Below are positions 7,168-10,769 of a stretch of 10,769 nt of DNA, in pieces. This DNA is from Solirubrobacterales bacterium (GTDB taxonomy: Bacteria > Actinomycetota > Thermoleophilia > Solirubrobacterales > Solirubrobacteraceae). Location: contig PMKB01000238.1 in the NCBI GenBank assembly GCA_003157595.1, positions 1 to 10,769 on the forward strand. Direction: 5' to 3'. The notes under the pieces were generated by a model that worked only from the letters and a program-made list of their open reading frames with translations, made no database searches and was not told the DNA's origin. A program made the translations under genes and the position numbers. Numbering within the stretch: the stretch's first letter is position 1; each line of letters opens with the position of its first letter.

Positions 7168-7194
7168 CGCCGGACGCGCTCACGCCGGACGCGC
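7168..7194. repeat. 12-bp direct repeat, 15-bp period, in a convergent gap
   Basis: CGCCGGACGCGC occurs exactly at 7168-7179 and 7183-7194, separated by TCA, between the membrane-protein remnant and the end of mmpL. It looks like a local slippage duplication. No coding or regulatory role is evident. Confidence 0.45.
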
Positions 7195-7226
7195 CGCAAA
7201 TCCGCCGGTCCCTGGCTCGCCGCGCC

Positions 7227-7241
7227 GCCGGCTACGCCGGC
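7227..7241. terminator. Possible bidirectional hairpin at the mmpL 3' end
   Basis: GCCGGC-TAC-GCCGGC forms a 6-bp stem with a 3-nt loop and contains the mmpL stop codon (minus-strand TAG, 7234-7232). It lies between convergent genes, where a shared terminator would be expected. There is no T-tract on either strand. Confidence 0.2.
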
Positions 7242-9388
7242 TCGGCCGCCGCCTCGTGCAGCGCAGGATCGACGTTCAGCCGCGGCAGCCTGCGATCGAG
7301 AGCTCGCGGCAGCCACCACGCCCGCGGGCCCATCAACTCCATCAGCGCCGGCACCAGAACCATGCGAATCAGGAAGGCGTCCAGGAACACCGCCGAGGCG
7401 AGCCCGACGCCGAACAGCTTGATCGTCACGCTGTCGCCGAGGATGAAGGAGCCGAACACGCAGACCATGATCGCGGCGGCCGCGGTGATCACGCGGCCGG
7501 TGGCCGCGAGACCGTGGCGCATCGCGTGAGCGGCGTCGCCGGTGCGCTCCCACTCCTCGTGCATCCGCGACATCAGGAACACCTCGTAGTCCATCGACAG
7601 GCCGAAGACGATGGCGAACACCATCACCGGCAGGAACGCCGCAATCGGCGACGTCGTGGAGATCCCAATCACCCCGCCGAGCCAGCCCCACTGGAAGACG
7701 GCGACGACCACACCGAACGCCGCGGCCACGCTCAGCAGATTCATCGCGATCGCCTTGACCGCGACGAACAGCGACCGGAACACCACGAGCAGAAGGAGCG
7801 CCGAGATCAGCACCACGGCACCGATGAACAGCGGCAGCTTGCTCGACAACAGGCTGCTGAAGTCGGCAAACAGCGCCGTCGTCCCGCCCACGTAGACGGC
7901 GGCCTTCGTGCTGTGCTCGAGCGGCGGAATCACGTTGTCGCGCAGCCGGTTCAGCAGCGTCGTGGTCGCGGCCGCCTGGGGCGAGGTCTTCGGGAACACG
8001 TTGATCACCGCGACGCTGCCGTTGGGGCTGTAGACCGCGGGCCCCACCGCGGCGACGTCCGGCAGGCCAATGAAGCCGGAGCGCAGCGTCACACCGACGC
8101 CACGATCGCCTGCCGACGGCAGCTTCGCGACGATCTGCATCGGGCCGTTGAAGCCTGGACCGAAGCCCTTCGCGAGCAGGTCGTAGGCCTGGCGCGTCGT
8201 CGTGCTCTTGGCGTCGGTCCCGGCGTCGGCCGACCCGAGGCGCAGCGCCAGAATCGGCGAGGCGAGCACGAGCAGGATCAACAGCGAGGCCAGCGCGGCG
8301 ATCAGCGGGCGACGCTGGATCATGGCGGCCCAGCGCTCCCAGAAGCCCGCACCGCGCCGGCCGGCGCTGCGGCGGCGCTGGCCGAAGAGATCCCAGCGGT
8401 CGATTCCGCGCCCAAGCTTCGAGAGCACCGCCGGCAGCAGCGTGAGGGCCGCGACCATCGTCAACAACACCGTGAGCGATGACCCGATGGCGGGGCCGCG
8501 CAGGAAGCTCACGCCCACCAGCAGCTGCCCAAGCATCGCGATCACCACGGTCACCCCCGCGAAAAGCACTGCCCGGCCCGAGGTGTCCATCGCCGTGACG
8601 ATCGCCTCATCGGGCTCGAGTCCCGCGTCGAGGCCGGACCGGTAGCGCGTCACGATGAACAGCGCGTAGTCGATGCCGACGCCCAGCCCGATCATCGCGG
8701 CCAGCTCCGGTGTGAAGTTGACGACGTCGACCACGTGTGTGAGCACCGCGATCAGGCCGATCGCCGTGCCCAATGCGAGCAGCGCGACGATCAGCGGGAG
8801 CCCGGCCGCGACCAGGGTCCCGAAGGTGACCAGCAGGATGATCAGCGCGGCAAGGATGCCGACGCCCGTCGACGGACCGGTCTTGGGCGGCTGGACCTGC
8901 TCTATCGGCGAACCTCCGAGCTGGATCTGAAGCGAGGAGGTGCGAGCCCCCTCCGCCGTCTTGATGACCCCGTCGATGGCCGATTTGGGCAGCGCGAAGG
9001 ATCGCTCGTCGAACAGCACGGTTGCATAGGCAATGTGCCCGTCGGGGGAGACCGCGTGGGCGCCGGTGTAGGGCGTGACGACGTCGCTGATGTGGGGCAG
9101 ACTCGCGACCTTGGCGAGCAGCCCCGTGATCTGGGCGTGGACCGCCGTACTGGCGATCGGCGCACTGGATTCGAACACGATCGACGCGGAATCGCCCTTG
9201 TGCGTCGGGAAGTACTTCGTCAGCAGGTCGAGCGCCTGCTGCGATCCGGCGGTGCGTGGTCCCTTGAAGTTGCTGTTGTAGTCCGAGCCGGCGGCCTGGC
9301 CGATCCCGTTCGCGGCGATCAGCGCGACGACCCAGCCGACAATCACGATTCGCCGGTGGGCGATGCACCATCTCGCAAGCGCTCTCAT
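7232..9388 (-). CDS. MMPL family RND-type transporter
   Basis: A 718-aa inner-membrane exporter of the MmpL/YdfJ-like branch of the RND superfamily, expected to use the proton gradient to move lipids or drugs out. Layout is the standard double repeat: TM1 (about 14-31), extracytoplasmic domain 1 (34-172), five membrane segments (174-325), TM7 (360-382), extracytoplasmic domain 2 (385-515), then the last five segments (518-685). Each half carries the proton-relay Asp-Tyr pair: D240-Y241 in GLGVGIDYALF and D600-Y601 in FGLSMDYEVFL. The length is close to that of the simple bacterial members; there is no long mycobacterial-type C-terminal domain. ATG 9388 is fixed by a GGAGGT 8 nt upstream. It is transcribed divergently from a TetR gene across a 108-bp gap with a palindrome, so it is probably repressed by that TetR. 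Substrate cannot be read from the sequence. Confidence 0.92.
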   Translation of the reverse strand: MRALARWCIAHRRIVIVGWVVALIAANGIGQAAGSDYNSNFKGPRTAGSQQALDLLTKYFPTHKGDSASIVFESSAPIASTAVHAQITGLLAKVASLPHISDVVTPYTGAHAVSPDGHIAYATVLFDERSFALPKSAIDGVIKTAEGARTSSLQIQLGGSPIEQVQPPKTGPSTGVGILAALIILLVTFGTLVAAGLPLIVALLALGTAIGLIAVLTHVVDVVNFTPELAAMIGLGVGIDYALFIVTRYRSGLDAGLEPDEAIVTAMDTSGRAVLFAGVTVVIAMLGQLLVGVSFLRGPAIGSSLTVLLTMVAALTLLPAVLSKLGRGIDRWDLFGQRRRSAGRRGAGFWERWAAMIQRRPLIAALASLLILLVLASPILALRLGSADAGTDAKSTTTRQAYDLLAKGFGPGFNGPMQIVAKLPSAGDRGVGVTLRSGFIGLPDVAAVGPAVYSPNGSVAVINVFPKTSPQAAATTTLLNRLRDNVIPPLEHSTKAAVYVGGTTALFADFSSLLSSKLPLFIGAVVLISALLLLVVFRSLFVAVKAIAMNLLSVAAAFGVVVAVFQWGWLGGVIGISTTSPIAAFLPVMVFAIVFGLSMDYEVFLMSRMHEEWERTGDAAHAMRHGLAATGRVITAAAAIMVCVFGSFILGDSVTIKLFGVGLASAVFLDAFLIRMVLVPALMELMGPRAWWLPRALDRRLPRLNVDPALHEAAAEPA

Positions 9389-9396
9389 CTCGAACT

Positions 9397-9402
9397 ACCT
9401 CC
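9397..9402 (-). promoter_or_regulatory. Strong ribosome-binding site of mmpL
   Basis: The minus strand reads GGAGGT 8 nt before ATG 9388, the best Shine-Dalgarno match seen in the window. It settles the mmpL start and contrasts with tetR, which has none. Confidence 0.8.
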
Positions 9403-9412
9403 GCAGTTTGGA

Positions 9413-9426
9413 CGGTTCACGGTTCA
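9413..9426. repeat. 7-bp tandem repeat in the mmpL leader
   Basis: CGGTTCA is repeated exactly at 9413-9419 and 9420-9426, inside the predicted mmpL leader. A third GGTTCAC lies at 9487-9493, just before tetR. The layout (CGGTnnn twice, period 7) matches the repeat at 42-55 upstream of pstS. A regulatory role is possible but unproven. Confidence 0.35.
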
Positions 9427-9443
9427 GGCTTTTTCCGCACCGG

Positions 9444-9449
9444 ACCCTA
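9444..9449 (-). promoter_or_regulatory. Candidate -10 element of mmpL
   Basis: The minus strand reads TAGGGT at 9449-9444, preceded by TGTGC, and fits TAnnnT. Transcription would start near 9437, leaving a leader of about 49 nt before ATG 9388. The -35 region (GGAGCA at 17-bp spacing) is poor. It overlaps the left arm of the inverted repeat, as expected for a repressed promoter. Confidence 0.4.
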
Positions 9450-9483
9450 GCACAAGTGATAGTCCATGCTCCACTTTTGCTAG
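9447..9483. promoter_or_regulatory. 37-bp inverted repeat, probable TetR operator
   Basis: Left arm CTAGCACAAGTG (9447-9458) and right arm CACTTTTGCTAG (9472-9483) are reverse complements at 11 of 12 positions, with a 13-bp spacer centred on 9465. The site lies between divergent mmpL and tetR, and each arm overlaps a candidate -10 box. Binding here would block both genes. The span resembles long TetR-family operators such as that of QacR, which bind two dimers. The symmetry is seen directly; the function is inferred. Confidence 0.65.
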
Positions 9484-9486
9484 CCT
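9481..9486 (+). promoter_or_regulatory. Candidate -10 element of tetR, leaderless transcript
   Basis: TAGCCT fits TAnnnT and ends 10 nt before ATG 9497, so RNA would begin at or within a few bases of the start codon. The bases between (GGTTCACCAA) contain no Shine-Dalgarno sequence, which agrees with a leaderless mRNA of the kind common in actinobacteria. No clear -35 is visible. Confidence 0.4.
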
Positions 9487-9496
9487 GGTTCACCAA

Positions 9497-10099
9497 ATGG
9501 CCACAGGCACCCCGGATCGGCCGCTTCGCGTGGACGCGCAGCGAAACCACGACCGGATCCTCGCCGCCGCGGGCGAGGCCTTCGCGGACCACGGGCTCGA
9601 GGTCTCGATGGAGGAGATCGCGCGGCGCGCCGGGGTCGGCCCGGCGACGCTGTACCGGCGCTTCCCGAGCAAACAGGAGCTGCTGGGTGCGATCATCGAA
9701 GCTCGCCTTGCGGAGCTCGAGCCACTGATCGCCGCGGCGACCGCGGCCGAGGACCCCTGGGATGGCCTGCTCGCCGGCATTGGTGCGCTGCTCGAAAGCC
9801 AGGCGAGAAACATGGCGCTCGTGCAGGTTCTCGCGCAGGCCAGCGAGTGGACCGCGCTCAAGCCGGAGCTGCGCGAGCGTGTATTCGCGCCGCTGTGCGC
9901 AACGTTTGCGCGCGCGCAGGCGAGCGGGCGCCTGCGCGGCGATCTGGAAGCCTCCGAGCTGCCCGCGCTGATCAAGATGGTCGCCACCACGATCGCGCGC
10001 GACGGGAACTGCGGCCAGGCGCGCAACTGGCAGCGCTACCTCGTCCTGCTCGCCGACGCGCTGCGCACGCCGGTGCCGACGACGCTGCCGTCACTCTGA
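9497..10099 (+). CDS. TetR family transcriptional regulator
   Basis: A 200-aa DNA-binding repressor. The N-terminal TetR_N domain (about 15-65) has helix ILAAAGEAFADHGLE (21-35), then VSMEEIARRAG (36-46), and the recognition helix region VGPATLYRRFPSKQELL (47-63), all close to family consensus. Residues 70-190 are the variable ligand-binding and dimer domain: mostly helical with one cysteine and no recognisable ligand signature. ATG 9497 is the only sensible start and lacks a ribosome site, so the mRNA is probably leaderless. It is divergent from mmpL, with the 37-bp inverted repeat between them, and so most likely represses both the exporter and itself, with release by an exported compound or a related lipid. 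The 3' end faces the aldehyde dehydrogenase gene. Confidence 0.9.
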   Translation: MATGTPDRPLRVDAQRNHDRILAAAGEAFADHGLEVSMEEIARRAGVGPATLYRRFPSKQELLGAIIEARLAELEPLIAAATAAEDPWDGLLAGIGALLESQARNMALVQVLAQASEWTALKPELRERVFAPLCATFARAQASGRLRGDLEASELPALIKMVATTIARDGNCGQARNWQRYLVLLADALRTPVPTTLPSL

Positions 10100-10114
10100 G
10101 GAGCGCCGCGGGAC

Positions 10115-10152
10115 GATCGGCGCCGGCGCACGCAGGCGGGCGCCAACCGATC
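10115..10152. terminator. Hairpin between convergent tetR and aldehyde dehydrogenase genes
   Basis: GATCGG (10115-10120) pairs with CCGATC (10147-10152), and CGCC (10121-10124) pairs with GGCG (10139-10142), with a CCAA bulge on the right side. The 10-bp stem fills the 54-bp gap between the two stop codons. No T-run follows on either strand, so it may be a bidirectional stem without a canonical tail. Confidence 0.35.
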
Positions 10153-10153
10153 T

Positions 10154-10769
10154 CTAGAACTCGATGTTCGCCATCACGTGCTTGACCACGGTGTAGTCCT
10201 CGAGCGCATACATCGACAGATCCTTGCCGTAGCCGGACTGCTTGAAGCCGCCGTGCGGCATCTCGCTGACCAGCGGGATGTGATCGTTGATCCATACGCA
10301 GCCGAAGCGCAGCGCCTTGGCCACGCGCAGCGCGCGCCCGACATCGCGCGTCCAGACCGAGGAGGCCAGCCCGTAGGGGGTGCCGTTGGCCCAGGCGATC
10401 GCCTGCGCCTCGTCGCTGAAGCGCTGGACCGTGATCACCGGGCCGAAGATCTCGCGCTGGATCAGCTCGTCGTCCTGCTGCAGGCCGGCGACGACCGCCG
10501 GCTCGAGGAAGAACCCGGGTCCGTCAGGCTCCACGCCCCCCGTGAGCAGCTCGGCGGCCGACGGGCGGCGCTCGAGCAGCCCTTCGACGCGCGCGCGCTG
10601 GCGCGCCGAGTTCAGCGGCCCGAGCGTCGTGTCGGCTGACAGCGTGTCGCCCAGCACGAGTCCCGAGGCCTGCGCAACCAGGCCGGCGACGACGTCGTCG
10701 TAGACCTTCGAGGAGGCCAGCACGCGCGTCGCCGCCGTGCAGTCCTGGCCGGCGTTGAAGTAGCCGGCG
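10154..10769 (-). CDS. patD: Aldehyde dehydrogenase, gamma-aminobutyraldehyde type (partial)
   Basis: The C-terminal 204 residues or so of an NAD(P)-dependent aldehyde dehydrogenase; the N-terminal part lies beyond the right edge of the window. The catalytic cysteine is in FNAGQDC (codon 10741-10739). Also present are the conserved EIFGPV, the [15 protein letters not shown] stretch, and the end motif [16 protein letters not shown] followed by [11 protein letters not shown]. That last stretch and GQDCTAATR are close to what I recall of E. coli PatD (YdcW), which oxidises 4-aminobutyraldehyde to GABA in putrescine breakdown. A betaine-aldehyde or other ALDH is the main alternative. The general-base Glu and the Rossmann part are out of view. 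An internal GTG at 10723 is not the start. No catabolic partner gene is visible in the window. Confidence 0.85.
   Translation of the reverse strand, partial: AGYFNAGQDCTAATRVLASSKVYDDVVAGLVAQASGLVLGDTLSADTTLGPLNSARQRARVEGLLERRPSAAELLTGGVEPDGPGFFLEPAVVAGLQQDDELIQREIFGPVITVQRFSDEAQAIAWANGTPYGLASSVWTRDVGRALRVAKALRFGCVWINDHIPLVSEMPHGGFKQSGYGKDLSMYALEDYTVVKHVMANIEF

Noticed and set aside
7256..8482. 408-codon + strand frame antisense to mmpL
   Set aside because: His/Gln/Arg-rich shadow; the minus frame is an intact MMPL transporter with both Asp-Tyr pairs.
9413..9426. Streptomyces-type PHO box (GTTCACC-like repeats)
   Set aside because: The core resembles GTTCAC but the period is 7 bp instead of 11, and the gene downstream is an exporter; kept only as a plain repeat.

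Overview
The window looks like chromosomal DNA of a high-GC actinobacterium. Codon third positions are strongly G/C, start codons are ATG, GTG and TTG, tetR appears to be leaderless, and the surface proteins have Gram-positive-style signal peptides. My best guess is the class Thermoleophilia (Solirubrobacter/Conexibacter-like), from the style of the PstS and of the GT-C-like membrane protein. That is recollection of families, not a database result. No tRNA, rRNA, CRISPR array, insertion sequence or origin was seen.

Region 1 (about 1-6107, + strand) is one tight transcription unit: pstS, pstC, pstA, pstB, a lipoprotein gene and a secreted beta-propeller gene. Neighbouring genes overlap by 1-4 nt or are 9-10 nt apart. 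The first four encode a complete high-affinity phosphate-type ABC importer (binding protein, two permeases, ATPase). phoU is absent. Its usual place is taken by two extracytoplasmic proteins of unknown role: a lipoprotein with two similar beta-sandwich-like halves and an eight-bladed PQQ-like propeller. The PstS is unusual. It has no lipobox, and both Ser-Gly-Thr-type phosphate-binding motifs read Ala/Val in place of Ser/Thr.

Region 2 (about 6142-7155, + strand) is the C-terminal part of a multi-pass membrane protein resembling actinobacterial GT-C/PMT-type glycosyltransferases. Family-like sequence begins abruptly just after the propeller stop codon and upstream of any start codon, so I read it as a 5'-truncated remnant.

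Region 3 (7232-10099) is a divergent efflux-regulator pair: an MMPL/RND-type transporter on the minus strand and a TetR-family repressor on the plus strand. The 108-bp gap between them holds a 37-bp near-perfect inverted repeat. Candidate -10 boxes sit at each edge, so one operator could control both genes. TetR probably lacks a leader, whereas mmpL has a strong GGAGGT ribosome site.

Region 4 (10154-window end, minus strand) is the C-terminal two-fifths or so of an aldehyde dehydrogenase, catalytic Cys included. It most resembles gamma-aminobutyraldehyde dehydrogenase of putrescine degradation. A hairpin lies between it and the convergent tetR.
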